DNA from: Fen-178 sp963722575
GTDB lineage: Bacteria; Acidobacteriota; Terriglobia; Bryobacterales; Bryobacteraceae
Assembly (NCBI GenBank): GCA_963722575.1
Contig: CAVRNR010000003.1
Span: 248,001 to 312,000, forward strand
Direction of reading: 5' to 3'
Length of the DNA stretch: 64,000 nt
The position numbers were made by a program, and so were the translations under genes. How positions within the stretch are numbered: the first letter of the stretch is position 1; every line of letters starts with the position of its first letter. Positions 17,471 through 27,179 of the stretch are shown in pieces. The notes under the pieces were generated by a model. The model was not told where the DNA came from and made no database searches. It saw nothing but the letters and a program-made list of their open reading frames with translations.

Positions 17471-19726
17471 ATGGGCTGGCGTAGAATCGCGTTTCCCGGT
17501 TTGCTCTTCTCGGCCCTGGCCGGCGCGCAAACCCTCAACTGCGAGTTTCAAGGTTATAAAGCGCTCGACGGATTGAAAGCCGAAATGCGCTCGGGTTCTT
17601 TGGAACTGACCTGGCAGGGCGAGCGCGGCCAGACGCTGCGCGCCACGCTGGGGGTCGACGCCGGCCAGCCCGTGGTGCGGGAACTGGCCGTCGAGAAGAA
17701 CGGCAAGTGGTCCGTACTGGGACACAACCTCACTCCCGAATACCAGGTGACCACCGGACGGCGGCGCATCTCCGCCCAGCAGGAAGCTCCACTGCGCGCC
17801 CTGGGCATGTTCACGCCCGACGTCATCGAACGTCAGAAATGGTACGCGTTCTGGGACGCCCCGCTGAATATTCCCGGGCGTCCCGGTGGCAATGCGGCCA
17901 TCGATCTGCCGCGCAAACCCGAAGAGGTCCAGCGCGCCTGGGCCCAGTTTCAAATCACCGGCTGCCAGGTGGATACCGATGGCGCGCGCCTGGAAGCCAA
18001 CTTCCCCGGCGTCACGCTGGGCATCTTTTCCGGCAGCTTGCGCTACACGGTTTACCGCGGCACCAACCTGCTGCGCCAGGAGGTGATTGCGCGGACCGAG
18101 GCGCCCTCGGTGGCCTACAAGTTCGCCGCCGGCCTGAAGGGTTTCACGATTGGCGCCGATACTCGCCTGGTATGGCGCGATGTCGCCCGCGGCTGGCAGC
18201 ACTACCTGTTCGGCGGCCACGTCAACACCGACCCCGTGGCGCTGAAGGCGCGCAGCCGCGTGGCCATCGTCGAAAGCGGCGCCGGCTCGGTGGCCGTCTT
18301 CCCGGCATCCCACAAGTTCTTCTTCTCGCGCGAAGTGGAATCCAACCTCGGCTACAACTATTACCGCAAGGATAGCGAGACTAATTTCGCCGCCGGAGTG
18401 CGCCAGGCCGATCGCGAGGAATCCTTCAAACCTTACGGTGTCTCCGACGCCGTCTGGCAGCGCCGCGTCTCCCAGGCGCGCGAGTTCGAGGAGAACTTCG
18501 CGCTCTACAACGCTCCCCCGGGCACCATGCAGCGGATGGCGGTCTACTTTTACCTGGATTCGGCCAACGCGCAGGCCACCAATCAGGCAGTGATGGCCTT
18601 CACCCACGACGATTTCTACAAGCCCATGCCCGGCTACCAGGTGATGGTCAGTCACTTCCACTTCCATATGAATGAGGCGCTGACCGACGCCGGCACCATC
18701 GACTACGAGCAGTCGTGGATTCCCACCTTCAAGGCGCTGGGCATCAATATCGCGGCGCTGTGCGACTTCCACGCCGATTCGCATCCCACCGATACCGGCA
18801 AGATCCGTCTGGAGGAGCAGCGGGTCTACTTCGAAGGCGCCGCCCGCTTCTCCGATAAGGATTTCCTGATCATTCCCGGCGAAGAGCCCGATGCCACTCT
18901 GGGCGGCCACTATATGTTCATCTTTCCCAAGCCGGTCTACTACACGCACGCCCCCGTCCGCCGTCCGGGCTCGACGCAGGCGCCGCCCCCGCAACAACCC
19001 TACATGGAAGAGATCGCGCCCTACGGCAAGGTCTATCACACGTCATCCCCCGAAACCGAGATGCGCTTGCTCAACGATGAGCACGCCCTCATGTGGCAGA
19101 CCCACCCCCGCACCAAGAGTTCGGATGGCTACCCGGATGCCGTCAAGGACCAACCGCACTTCCTCAGCGACCGCTTCGCCGGCGCCTCCTTCCAGTCGCT
19201 GCCCGTCGATCAATCCCAGAAGCGCCTGTGCGAGGTGCGCTGCCTCGACCTGCTCGACGACATGAACAACTGGGACGGCGCCAAGTACCTGATCGCCGAG
19301 GGCGACACGTACACCAAATCTCCGGAAGACGAGACCTACCCGCAACTGGAGGTGAACTACGTCAAGCTCGACCGGCTTCCGAAATTCTCCGACGGCTGGA
19401 TGCCGGTGCTGGATGCCCTGCGCGCGGGCAACTTCTTTGTGACTTCGGGCGAAGTTCTGCTGCACGATTACTCCCTCCAGGGCGCCGGCGCCAGGCGCAC
19501 CTTCGCGGTGGACGTGGATTGGACCTGGCCCGGCGAATTCGTCGAGCTGGTCTGGGGCGACGGCCAAACCACCGGCCGCGAGACCATTTCCGCGACTGCG
19601 CTGGCGCCGTTCTCGACGCATCGCTACCGCCTGCCGTTCGATGCCACCGGCAAGAAATGGATCCGTTTCGCGGCGTGGGATTCCGCGGGCAACGGAGCGT
19701 TCACCCAGCCGGTGCATTTGCAGTAG
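17471..19726 (+). CDS. Secreted protein with PHP-like metal-dependent phosphoesterase features
   Basis: 751 residues with a signal peptide (WRRIAFPGLLFSALAGAQ). The N-terminal half is beta-rich and unrecognised. The middle holds histidine- and aspartate-rich stretches (VSHFHFHMNE, AALCDFHADSH, IPGEEPDATLGGHY) of the kind that bind metals in PHP-domain enzymes such as CehA/McbA-type proteins, plus a later MWQTHPRTKSS. A proline-rich insert (APPPQQP) interrupts the domain. The C-terminus looks like an Ig-like beta domain. The substrate is not predictable; the next gene encodes a glycosidase-like protein and the two may act on the same extracellular material. Confidence 0.6.
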   Translation: MGWRRIAFPGLLFSALAGAQTLNCEFQGYKALDGLKAEMRSGSLELTWQGERGQTLRATLGVDAGQPVVRELAVEKNGKWSVLGHNLTPEYQVTTGRRRISAQQEAPLRALGMFTPDVIERQKWYAFWDAPLNIPGRPGGNAAIDLPRKPEEVQRAWAQFQITGCQVDTDGARLEANFPGVTLGIFSGSLRYTVYRGTNLLRQEVIARTEAPSVAYKFAAGLKGFTIGADTRLVWRDVARGWQHYLFGGHVNTDPVALKARSRVAIVESGAGSVAVFPASHKFFFSREVESNLGYNYYRKDSETNFAAGVRQADREESFKPYGVSDAVWQRRVSQAREFEENFALYNAPPGTMQRMAVYFYLDSANAQATNQAVMAFTHDDFYKPMPGYQVMVSHFHFHMNEALTDAGTIDYEQSWIPTFKALGINIAALCDFHADSHPTDTGKIRLEEQRVYFEGAARFSDKDFLIIPGEEPDATLGGHYMFIFPKPVYYTHAPVRRPGSTQAPPPQQPYMEEIAPYGKVYHTSSPETEMRLLNDEHALMWQTHPRTKSSDGYPDAVKDQPHFLSDRFAGASFQSLPVDQSQKRLCEVRCLDLLDDMNNWDGAKYLIAEGDTYTKSPEDETYPQLEVNYVKLDRLPKFSDGWMPVLDALRAGNFFVTSGEVLLHDYSLQGAGARRTFAVDVDWTWPGEFVELVWGDGQTTGRETISATALAPFSTHRYRLPFDATGKKWIRFAAWDSAGNGAFTQPVHLQ

Positions 19727-19911
19727 GCTTGCCACACGCTGCCTGGCGGAGCCGCGGCCGTTAGGGAGCGTTTGCCGGCAGGCACGGAAATAGATAGCCT
19801 AGGAACATGAGTAGCCAAACAGCCCAGCTTCCAAGGGCTTTGGAGGCTTTGCCACTGGAAGCCGGAGACCACGCTGGAGCGTTATTGCCGAAGGCTACCC
19901 TCAGATACGCC

Positions 19912-22569
19912 ATGCAGCTCGTGTTGGCGGCCGTGCTGCTGGCGTTCTCCGCCATCGCCGCCGATCGCCCCTGGCAGCAGATAATCGTGCCGGCCGCGCG
20001 CGAAGCGGCGGCCAACTTCTCCACTCCCCCCGCCGAATACGGAATGACCCTGTGGTGGTACTGGAACGGGGAGATGACGGAAAGCGACATCCTCAGCGAC
20101 CTGGATGAGATTCAGGCGCACGGCGTCACCTGCGTCACCATATGGGCTTACTACGGTCTGGAAATCGATTACCTCTCCGACACCTGGTTTCAGCGCATCC
20201 AATTTGCCGTCGACGCCGCCCGCGACCGGGGCATGCGCGTGTGGATAGCGGACGAGGGCAGCTACCCCAGTGGATTTGCCGGCGGCGCAATCACCAACCA
20301 ATATCCCCAGGACCGCATGAAGGCGCTGGTGGCCGTCTCCAGCGTCACCGCCTCGGGCGGCATACCGGTGGCGGTGAATGTCTCCGCGCAGGACCTGGGC
20401 GCCTGGGCGACGGAGCGCAGCTCCGGGGCCGTGGTCACGCTTCAGATCGTCAACGGCAAGCTCAACTGGACGCCGCCGGCCGGCACCTGGCAGATCACGC
20501 TGGTCGAGTGGCAGTATCGCACCCAGCCGACGCGCTATGTGAACAACCCCGGCTTCCCCAAGAATACCCAGTACTCCATGTTCGACTTCCTCAACGCCGA
20601 TGACACCCAGCAGTTCCTGGCCATCGTGCATCAGCGCTACCAGGACGTTATCGGCGATGAGTTCGGCAAGACGGTGCTGGGGTTCAGGGGCGACGAGCCG
20701 GAGTGCTACGCCGTCCCCTGGACCGACCAGTCGCTGGCCGATTTCCAAAGCAGCAAGGGGTACGACCTGACCGCGCTGCTGCCCGACCTGCTGGTGTCCA
20801 ATCCTTCCACCGACGCGCACCGCGTGCAGGCCGACTACTGGGACGTGTGGTCGGCGCTGTTCCGCGACAACTTCTTCAAAGTGCAGGCGGATTGGTGCGC
20901 CGCGAACGGGATGGAGTACATCGTCCACCTGGATAACGACAACGATATTCCGCTGCTGGTGCCGACCACCGGCGATTTCTTCCGCGCCCTGCGTTACGTG
21001 CAGGTGCCGGGTGTGGACGCCATCTGGCGCCAGATCTGGCCGGGCACGATCGCCGATTTTCCCAAGCGGCCTTCCTCCGCCACGCACCTCAACGGCCACC
21101 CGCGCGCGTTCACCGAGAGTTACGCCGCTTACGGCCGCGGGCTCACCCTGGAGCAAGCCAAGTGGGTGATGGACTTCCAATTCGTACGCGGCATCAACCT
21201 GATCGAGAACAATAGCTTCTTCTCCGACACCAGCCAGTTCCGCGAGTACTTTCTTCCGCCCGACTGGCGGACCAGCCCGCAATGGGACCAATTCCCCATG
21301 CTGGCCCAATACGCCAACCGCGCCAGCTACCTGCTCTCGATCGGCACGCCGGCCGCGAGCGTCGCGCTGTTTGAACCCACGGCCAATCTCTGGCTGGGCG
21401 ACACCACGGCCGAGAGCGCCTCGCTCACCATCGCGCAACAGTTGCTGGAATCGCAGCAGGACTTCGACTTCATCGACGAGCAGGCGCTGACGGAAACGGC
21501 CACGGTCGAAGCGGGCGGCCTGCGCAACCTCAGCGGCCAAGTATACCGCGCGGTGGTGGTCCCGCCGGGCAGCGTGCTCTCGGGCGCGGCGCTGGATACG
21601 CTGCACCAGTTCTCCGACGCCGGCGGAACGGTGATCTTCGCCGGAAGCAAGCCGCAACTGGCGTACGACCAGACATTCCGCGGCGCCTACGCCCCGGCGA
21701 TCGACTGGGGCATAGTCGATGCAAATACCACGCTGAGTGCGCTCCCCGCTTCGGACGTGCAGTTTTCCGCTCCGGCCCCGGCGATCAAATACCTGCACCG
21801 CCGCTGGCAGGACGCCGACCTCTACTTTTTCTTCAATGAGAGCGACAGTGCGCAGCAGGTGGACGCGGTCCTGGCCGGCACCGGGAAAGTGCAGGACTGG
21901 GATGCCGAGACCGGCGCCATCCGGGGGATCGCGCCGGAGAACACAGCGGACCCGGTGACCCTGCGCCTCGACCCCTACGGAACCCGCTTCGTGGTGATCG
22001 GGGCAGCGCCGGCGAACCTCGCCCCGGCGCTGCCCGTGCCGGCGGGACAGGCGACTGTCGCCGCCGTCCCCGGCCCGTGGCAACTGCAGATCGGCCAAAG
22101 CCAGTTGACGACGCCGCTCATGACATGGTCGGCGTTGGGTATGCCCCAGTTCTGGGGCGCGGCCCTCTACACCACCGGGTTCACCAGCAACTTCCAGCCG
22201 GGCACTTCCCTGACGCTCGACCTCGGCCAAGTGCTCTACTCGGCGCACGTTTGGGTGAATGGCCACGACCTCGGCGCGCGCGCCTGGCGCCCCTTCACCT
22301 GGGATGTCACCAAGGATCTCCAGCCGGGCGACAACCAGATCGTGGTGGAAGTGCGGAACACGCCCGCCAACGAACTCTCCGGCGACCCCGTCCGCCTCGC
22401 GCAAGTGCAAGCGTTGGGGTGGCTGCAGGGCTCCTACTATTCAACCTACAGCGTGTTCGACGCCCAGATGGTGCCCTCCGGCCTGATTGGCCCGGTCGAG
22501 ATCGAAGCCCTGCCCCAACGACTGGTTCGCCAACCGCCAAGGCACCCCAGACGGTGGTTTCCAATATAA
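19912..22569 (+). CDS. Secreted glycoside hydrolase, GH106 alpha-L-rhamnosidase-like, with C-terminal GH2-type sugar-binding domain
   Basis: 885 residues from the ATG at 19912, chosen because it opens directly onto a signal peptide (MQLVLAAVLLAFSAIAA); the frame extends 35 codons upstream. The start of the catalytic region (TLWWYWNGEMTESDILSDLDEIQAHG) and WIADEGSYPSGFAGG resemble GH106-type enzymes. The C-terminus (LTLDLGQVLYSAHVWVNGHDLGARAW, WDVTKDLQPGDNQIVVEV) is a GH2-type jelly roll. It would release rhamnose or a related sugar from polysaccharide outside the cytoplasm. No transporter is adjacent. Exact family placement needs a profile search. Confidence 0.7.
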   Translation: MQLVLAAVLLAFSAIAADRPWQQIIVPAAREAAANFSTPPAEYGMTLWWYWNGEMTESDILSDLDEIQAHGVTCVTIWAYYGLEIDYLSDTWFQRIQFAVDAARDRGMRVWIADEGSYPSGFAGGAITNQYPQDRMKALVAVSSVTASGGIPVAVNVSAQDLGAWATERSSGAVVTLQIVNGKLNWTPPAGTWQITLVEWQYRTQPTRYVNNPGFPKNTQYSMFDFLNADDTQQFLAIVHQRYQDVIGDEFGKTVLGFRGDEPECYAVPWTDQSLADFQSSKGYDLTALLPDLLVSNPSTDAHRVQADYWDVWSALFRDNFFKVQADWCAANGMEYIVHLDNDNDIPLLVPTTGDFFRALRYVQVPGVDAIWRQIWPGTIADFPKRPSSATHLNGHPRAFTESYAAYGRGLTLEQAKWVMDFQFVRGINLIENNSFFSDTSQFREYFLPPDWRTSPQWDQFPMLAQYANRASYLLSIGTPAASVALFEPTANLWLGDTTAESASLTIAQQLLESQQDFDFIDEQALTETATVEAGGLRNLSGQVYRAVVVPPGSVLSGAALDTLHQFSDAGGTVIFAGSKPQLAYDQTFRGAYAPAIDWGIVDANTTLSALPASDVQFSAPAPAIKYLHRRWQDADLYFFFNESDSAQQVDAVLAGTGKVQDWDAETGAIRGIAPENTADPVTLRLDPYGTRFVVIGAAPANLAPALPVPAGQATVAAVPGPWQLQIGQSQLTTPLMTWSALGMPQFWGAALYTTGFTSNFQPGTSLTLDLGQVLYSAHVWVNGHDLGARAWRPFTWDVTKDLQPGDNQIVVEVRNTPANELSGDPVRLAQVQALGWLQGSYYSTYSVFDAQMVPSGLIGPVEIEALPQRLVRQPPRHPRRWFPI

Positions 22570-22866
22570 ACCAGGATTTCCATTTTGCCATCCTGGCCCG
22601 GCGCCGATTATTACGTCCAACCGTCTCTTTTGGAGCTGTCCCTTTCGTTTTTCCCATCCCGAACGACTCCGGCGGCCCAGCAGGCACCGATCCGCCTCGC
22701 CGCCCGATAGAGAAAACCCTGGTACCAGACCACCGGCTTGTGGCTTGGTCTTCCTGGCAAGAACGCAAGTGTAGAACGACCAATGGGCCGGCGCACGCTT
22801 CCCAGAACGCCATTTCCGGACCGTGCTGCCGGGGAATGTGACAGTAATGCGCAGCGTCTCCGTGAC
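22570..22866. other. Non-coding gap after the glycosidase gene
   Basis: About 300 bases with no supported gene. Short open frames on both strands have arbitrary composition. I see no RNA gene, hairpin or promoter that I would defend. Confidence 0.5.
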
Positions 22867-23370
22867 CTACGCAGACTGCACGATCCCCTTTTCTTTCATA
22901 AGCGTTGCGTATCGCTCTTGATAGAGCTCCTTCGCCTCAAACAATCCCGTGAGCGCGTCCCACACGCCCATGATGCGATTGTTGATGTCCGCGCCGTCGA
23001 AACGGAAATACATCTGAAGCTCCGTAACGAGACACAGCAGGATCAATGCGGCGCGCCCGATGTGCCGTGTCAAGAAGGCCAAGTACATCCGTTCGATGCC
23101 CGGTCTCATCTCGTGCGGGAATGAATCAAGTATGAAATAGGCAGCGGCCGGGAGCTCACCGATGTATCCCTCATAGGCGCCGTGCGAGAGTGCGGAATAT
23201 TGACGCCATTGCAAGTGCGTGAACCTTTTCAGAAATCGCTGGTTCGGGGTCAGGTCTTCCGTCTTGCCCCGCAGATATGTGCCCAGCGTTGGCCAGCTCT
23301 TTGCCTGCCGTACTTCATCCTCCGTAAAGCGGCTTCCCGCGATGAGGTTCCTGAGCGCCCATTTCTGGTT
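22867..23370 (-). pseudogene. C-terminal fragment of an unrecognised protein
   Basis: The minus-strand frame ending at 22867 is open and protein-like back to about 23370 (NQKWALRNLIAGSRF, then RFLKRFTHLQWRQYSALSHG, then a hydrophobic RAALILLCLVTELQMYF). It has no ATG before it merges out of frame with a Phd-type antitoxin start. A TTG at 23214 would give 115 residues but cuts the conserved-looking part. I read it as the surviving C-terminal part of a larger gene whose N-terminus was lost by deletion. I do not recognise the family. Confidence 0.55.
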
Positions 23371-23447
23371 GGCTTGAGCCGGCCGACATAATCCTTGATG
23401 TTGCGCTGGAACTCCGTTACGGAGCGAGTTTCCCGCAGGTCGATCAT
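23366..23447 (-). pseudogene. Truncated Phd/YefM-type antitoxin start
   Basis: The ATG at 23447 begins MIDLRETRSVTEFQRNIKD, closely matching the N-terminal helix region of Phd/YefM antitoxins. After about 26 residues (YVGRLKPTRNG) similarity ends, and the frame runs antisense-style through an arginine-rich stretch to 23250. The expected middle and C-terminus are missing. No toxin gene follows. Confidence 0.6.
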
Positions 23448-23544
23448 GGAAACCTCGTCATGCTTTAAGCAGATAATTGCACGCTAGCAAGAATGGCGGG
23501 TTGCCAACCCGCCGCTGGATGTAATCCTGCCCCACAGGTTCGAT

Positions 23545-25443
23545 TTATGGCTCGATCACGATCTGCACGTGGTTCGATTCCTGGCCGCCGGCGGCGAGGT
23601 GCAGCTCCGATACTCCGGCATTCGCGATCGCGGGCAGTTGCACCTCGATCAGATAGAAGCCGATGTAGCCCGGCGCCAGGGTGGCGCGCGAAACTTCGAT
23701 GGGCGATCCGTCGAGAAACGCCCGGATCGAAGCCGCTACCACCGGCGGATCCTCCAGCGGCGCGGGCAGGCCGGTGGGCCAGTCGGGGCGGACCTTCCCC
23801 AGGCCCGTCGCCATGATTTGCACACGGCCGTTGGAGTGCGCCGTGTTGCGCGCGTCGATGGGCAGGCCGCTGTCGGCGTCGTATAGCCAGGGGGCGCCGT
23901 CGCGGCCCACGAAAATCGCCGGCGAAACCGGCTGCACCGGCTGCATCAACGTTACCTGGCCGGCATTGGTGTCGAATGCCAGCGCCACGTTCGGGCCCAC
24001 GGCTTCGAAGGGAACCTGGATCTGCGATTCGGCATCCGAAGCCGCCAGCACCGGATAATCCAGATCGCCGCCGCGGGCCGCATTCACCAGGCCGCCGATG
24101 ACGCTCAGCAGCGATCCGGGCGCCGCGGCGCGGGTGCTGAAATCGGCCGCGTTCACGATCCGCAGATTGCGCAGGCGATGCGGCGCCGCCGCGGCGTAGA
24201 TGCCGTGACCATCGAGCGCGATGTACAATTGCACGCCGGCCGGATCGAGGCGCACATCGGTGGCGGCGGCGGCCGGCAGCCGGTCCGACAGGCTCGTCCA
24301 GACGACCGAATCGGGCTGGCTGGCATTTTCCAAATCGACGCGGGTAAAGAACACGCCCTTGTCGGTGGCCACATAAACCGCGCCGGCCGCGCGCTCGGCG
24401 GTGACGCCGTGCGCGGGGGCGTCGGGCAAGTTGCCGTCCAGGGGGTCCCAGAAGGCGCCGGAATTGGTGGTGCGGAGCACGTGCGGGCCCTGTTCGCCCG
24501 CCAGCGCCGCCAGCGCCACGCGCGGCTCGGCGGCGTCCACAAAGATGCGCTCCACCGGACCGTTCGCCTGCCAGGGCGGAGCGGGGAAAGTCTGACCGCC
24601 GTCGAACGAAACCCAGATGCGGCCGTCGGAAGAGCCGGCATACACCACGTCGCCGGACGAGCCGGATACCGTAATGCCGGCGCCAACCACCGCCGAATAC
24701 CGCTGGCGCAGCACCGCTTCATTCAGCAGTTCCGCTGCCGGCGCCGGAGCCCAGACCGAGCCGCCCGGCGGCAGCTCCAAAACCCCCAGGCCATCCACCT
24801 GGATGCGCGTGCCCGCGGTGCCGCTGGGTGTGGAGAGAATCCGCCGCACCGCCAGGTTCGGCAAAGAACGGTTCAACCCGGCCCAGGAGAGCCCGCCATC
24901 CATGGACCGCCAGACACCGTAATCGTTGGCCAGCGCCAGTTGATTCGGGTCGGCCGGCGAAATCGCCAGGCTGTGTTGGCCGGAACCCACCACGGATTCC
25001 GACTTGTACGCCGTGAGATTGGTCCAGGAATGCCCCCCGTCTTCGGAGCGGAGCAACTGCCGTCCCAAGGAGTACATGATCGAGGGATTGGAGGCGGTGG
25101 AGACGACGCGCGCCTCAGGCTCGGGCAGCCGGGCGGGGGTGGCTGGAATCGGAGCGCTGGTCTCGGCCGCGTTGGCGGCGGCGGCCCACGTCTCGAAATC
25201 GGCGGTCTCAAAAACCTTGCCGGACGCTGTGCGGGCGAAGAGCAGCGAACCGCCGGCGGAGTACCACACCCGCTCCACCGGCCCCGTGGCAGGGGAAGCC
25301 AACATCAACTCCACCGAGGAGCTGCCCACCTTGCGCCAGTCCGGGTGCGTCTGTGCCGCAGCCAGGAACACCCCGGCCAGCACCAGGCCGATGAGCCGCA
25401 TTGGAACGCGGATTGTCCCCTTATGACACACTGCCGGTTTCAT
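23545..25443 (-). CDS. Secreted BNR-repeat protein with TIGR03437-type C-terminal domain
   Basis: 632 residues with a signal peptide (LIGLVLAGVFLAAAQ); an ATG at 25401 is the alternative start. The candidate promoter just upstream supports 25443. BNR/sialidase-like motifs recur (SEDGGHSWTNL, SMDGGLSWAGL, SFDGGQTFPAP, NSGAFWDPL), suggesting a beta-propeller. The last ~220 residues (IVNAADFS...APGSLLSVIGG...IQVPFEAVG...YIGFYLIEVQLP) match the domain TIGR03437, expanded in Solibacter. It is probably exported to the cell surface or outside. Molecular role unknown. Confidence 0.82.
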   Translation of the reverse strand: MKPAVCHKGTIRVPMRLIGLVLAGVFLAAAQTHPDWRKVGSSSVELMLASPATGPVERVWYSAGGSLLFARTASGKVFETADFETWAAAANAAETSAPIPATPARLPEPEARVVSTASNPSIMYSLGRQLLRSEDGGHSWTNLTAYKSESVVGSGQHSLAISPADPNQLALANDYGVWRSMDGGLSWAGLNRSLPNLAVRRILSTPSGTAGTRIQVDGLGVLELPPGGSVWAPAPAAELLNEAVLRQRYSAVVGAGITVSGSSGDVVYAGSSDGRIWVSFDGGQTFPAPPWQANGPVERIFVDAAEPRVALAALAGEQGPHVLRTTNSGAFWDPLDGNLPDAPAHGVTAERAAGAVYVATDKGVFFTRVDLENASQPDSVVWTSLSDRLPAAAATDVRLDPAGVQLYIALDGHGIYAAAAPHRLRNLRIVNAADFSTRAAAPGSLLSVIGGLVNAARGGDLDYPVLAASDAESQIQVPFEAVGPNVALAFDTNAGQVTLMQPVQPVSPAIFVGRDGAPWLYDADSGLPIDARNTAHSNGRVQIMATGLGKVRPDWPTGLPAPLEDPPVVAASIRAFLDGSPIEVSRATLAPGYIGFYLIEVQLPAIANAGVSELHLAAGGQESNHVQIVIEP

Positions 25444-25466
25444 TTTACCCTATTTTGGATTCCGCC

Positions 25467-25495
25467 ATTATAATCAACTCGCTGAATCTGGGCAC
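25467..25495 (-). promoter_or_regulatory. Candidate promoter of the BNR/TIGR03437 gene
   Basis: On the minus strand a perfect TATAAT (25467-25472) lies 17 bases after GTGCCC (25490-25495). Transcription would begin about 17 bases before the ATG at 25443. Confidence 0.45.
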
Positions 25496-25527
25496 TTTGT
25501 AAGCGAATTTAAATCGCGGCCCACTGG

Positions 25528-25556
25528 TTGCAATGCATGTTTAGTGCTAGACTAAT
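25528..25556 (+). promoter_or_regulatory. Candidate promoter of the FecR-domain gene
   Basis: TTGCAA (25528-25533) and ACTAAT (25551-25556) are 17 bases apart, about 55 bases before the chosen start at 25611. The -10 element is imperfect. Confidence 0.35.
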
Positions 25557-25610
25557 TGAGTCTGCGCATCGGAGCAAGGGTTTAGGATGCCCGGCTCCGG
25601 AAAAGGTGTT

Positions 25611-26408
25611 ATGCTTTGGCGTATGACGCTATCGGGGATGGTGCGCCCGCTGCTAATGGCGGTTGCCCTCGTGGTGTCTCTGGCCCCTCTCCAGGCCCAG
25701 GATACCGCGGCCAAGGCGCTCGTCATCAATGGCGACGTCTCCGTGATGCTCGATGGCAACCCGTGGGCCTTGTTTGAAGGGAACACGGTTCGGCCCAAGC
25801 AGATGGTCAAGACCGGACCGGATGGTTACGCCAGGTTCCAAGTCTCCGACGGCAGCACCTTCGAAGTCTTTCCCAACTCGCAGGTCATGTTCCGCGACAA
25901 TCCGCCGACGTGGAAAGACCTGCTGGACGTCGTGATCGGGCGCGTGAAAGTTTACATCCAGCACCTCCCCGGCGTTCCGAATCCCAACACTGTTTCCAGT
26001 CCGACGGCCGTCATTTCGGTGCGCGGCACCGTTTTTGAAGTGACCGTGGAAGACGAGGACGGCACTACCTTCGTCAGCGTGGACGAGGGTTTGGTGGAAG
26101 TTACCAGCAAGGCGCCGGGGGGCGGTGGAGTGCTTCTGCAACCCACCGAATCGATCCGCGTGTTCAAGAACCAGCCGCTGGCTCAGAAGATGGACAAGAG
26201 TGGCATTGCCCGGGCTGTGGCAAGGGCCATCCAGGACGCCGCACGAGTGGCGCTGCAGCGCCGGGTTGGCGGCGGAGGAGGGGTAGGCAGTACGCCTACG
26301 ACTTCCACGGGAGCCGGCGGCGCGCAGGGCGACAAGGGCAAAGGCGGCACCACGACCACCGCTCCGGCGCCGCCATCGGCGCCACCGCCGCCGCCGCCAG
26401 GCGGGTAG
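25611..26408 (+). CDS. Secreted FecR-domain protein
   Basis: 265 residues from the ATG at 25611 (AAAAGG 4 bases upstream; the frame opens 8 codons earlier at 25587). The signal peptide ends SLAPLQAQ. The FecR-like core is recognisable (VRPKQMVKTGPDGYARFQVSDGSTFEVFPNS, then TAVISVRGTVFEVTVEDEDGTTFVSVDEGLVEV). The C-terminus is low-complexity: glycine runs, threonines and a proline stretch. Unlike true FecR there is no membrane helix, so it is not a sigma-factor regulator of the usual kind. Probably a periplasmic or surface protein. Confidence 0.82.
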   Translation: MLWRMTLSGMVRPLLMAVALVVSLAPLQAQDTAAKALVINGDVSVMLDGNPWALFEGNTVRPKQMVKTGPDGYARFQVSDGSTFEVFPNSQVMFRDNPPTWKDLLDVVIGRVKVYIQHLPGVPNPNTVSSPTAVISVRGTVFEVTVEDEDGTTFVSVDEGLVEVTSKAPGGGGVLLQPTESIRVFKNQPLAQKMDKSGIARAVARAIQDAARVALQRRVGGGGGVGSTPTTSTGAGGAQGDKGKGGTTTTAPAPPSAPPPPPPGG

Positions 26409-26452
26409 ACGGCCGGCCGGTCCCCCGCTCCTTTGAGAACCGTGAAGAAATC

Positions 26453-26518
26453 GCCCGCAAGCGGGCAATGGGCAAGCTAAAGCATGCCCCACCAAGGTGG
26501 GGCATGCTTTAGCTTGCC
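26453..26518. repeat. REP/MITE-like element, copy 1 (perfect 48-bp palindrome plus small hairpin)
   Basis: Arms 26471-26493 and 26496-26518 are perfectly complementary around a 2-base centre. A 14-base hairpin (26453-26466) and the flank GTGAAGAAA precede it. The same three parts occur in reverse orientation at 38002-38067 and beyond, so this is a dispersed element and not a gene-specific terminator. Confidence 0.85.
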
Positions 26519-26604
26519 TGTTTTTTCACGGCTTCCGACGGTCGCGGCTCGGAATGAGTCGTCGTACCGAGCGGCGCGCGCGGCGTGATAGATTGAAAAC
26601 AGCC

Positions 26605-27171
26605 ATGTATCACGCCCTTCGAGGATCGATTCTATTAGCGTGCGCGGCGGCGTTGTACGCCCAGCAACAGCCCGCCGGTCTGGAGCCCGACTGGGATATC
26701 GGCGTGATCTTGCAGGAGATGAGCGCGCACGCCGGGCGCCTGCTGCCGGTGCTGGACCGGCTCGACGTGAAGGCGTGGGTCGAGAAGGACGCGTCGGCCA
26801 CCTACGCCGCGCAATTGCAATCCAGCAAAGACCAGGCTAAGGCGTTCGCCGATGGCGCCAGGGAGCTGGCGCGCAACCCGGAGAAACTGTCGGCCTCGCT
26901 CGAGCTGTTCTTCCGCCTTCAGGGCCTCGAGACCATGCTTGGTTCCCTGGAGGAGGGGACCCGGAAATATCAGGACCCCGCGCTCGCCCAGACGCTGGCC
27001 AGCCTGGAAGCCGAGAATGGCGTCAACCGCGACCGGTTTCAGAAGTACATCGTGAACCTGGCCGCCGAGCGCGAGCAGCAGTTTCAGGTGATGGACCGTG
27101 AAGCGCAGCGCTGCCGCGGCATCCTGACCGCGCAGCCCGCGGCGCCTTCGAATTCAGGAAGGAAGAAATAG
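26605..27171 (+). CDS. Secreted hypothetical protein, helical
   Basis: 188 residues from the ATG at 26605, which opens onto a signal peptide (ALRGSILLACAAALYAQ); the open frame upstream reads into the palindromic repeat. The mature part is rich in A, L, E, Q and R with heptad-like spacing (ELARNPEKLSASLELFFRLQGLETML), so mostly helical. I do not recognise the family. Directly followed by a small cysteine-rich gene. Confidence 0.65.
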   Translation: MYHALRGSILLACAAALYAQQQPAGLEPDWDIGVILQEMSAHAGRLLPVLDRLDVKAWVEKDASATYAAQLQSSKDQAKAFADGARELARNPEKLSASLELFFRLQGLETMLGSLEEGTRKYQDPALAQTLASLEAENGVNRDRFQKYIVNLAAEREQQFQVMDREAQRCRGILTAQPAAPSNSGRKK

Positions 27172-27179
27172 CTCAACCC

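Noticed and set aside
17453..19039. 528-codon minus-strand open frame
   Set aside because: Antisense to the secreted PHP-like gene, which has a signal peptide and coherent domains; the minus frame shows none.
19882..22410. 842-codon open frame on the minus strand
   Set aside because: It is antisense to the glycosidase gene, has arginine/glycine-rich arbitrary composition and no family features. GC-rich codon use leaves the opposite strand open.
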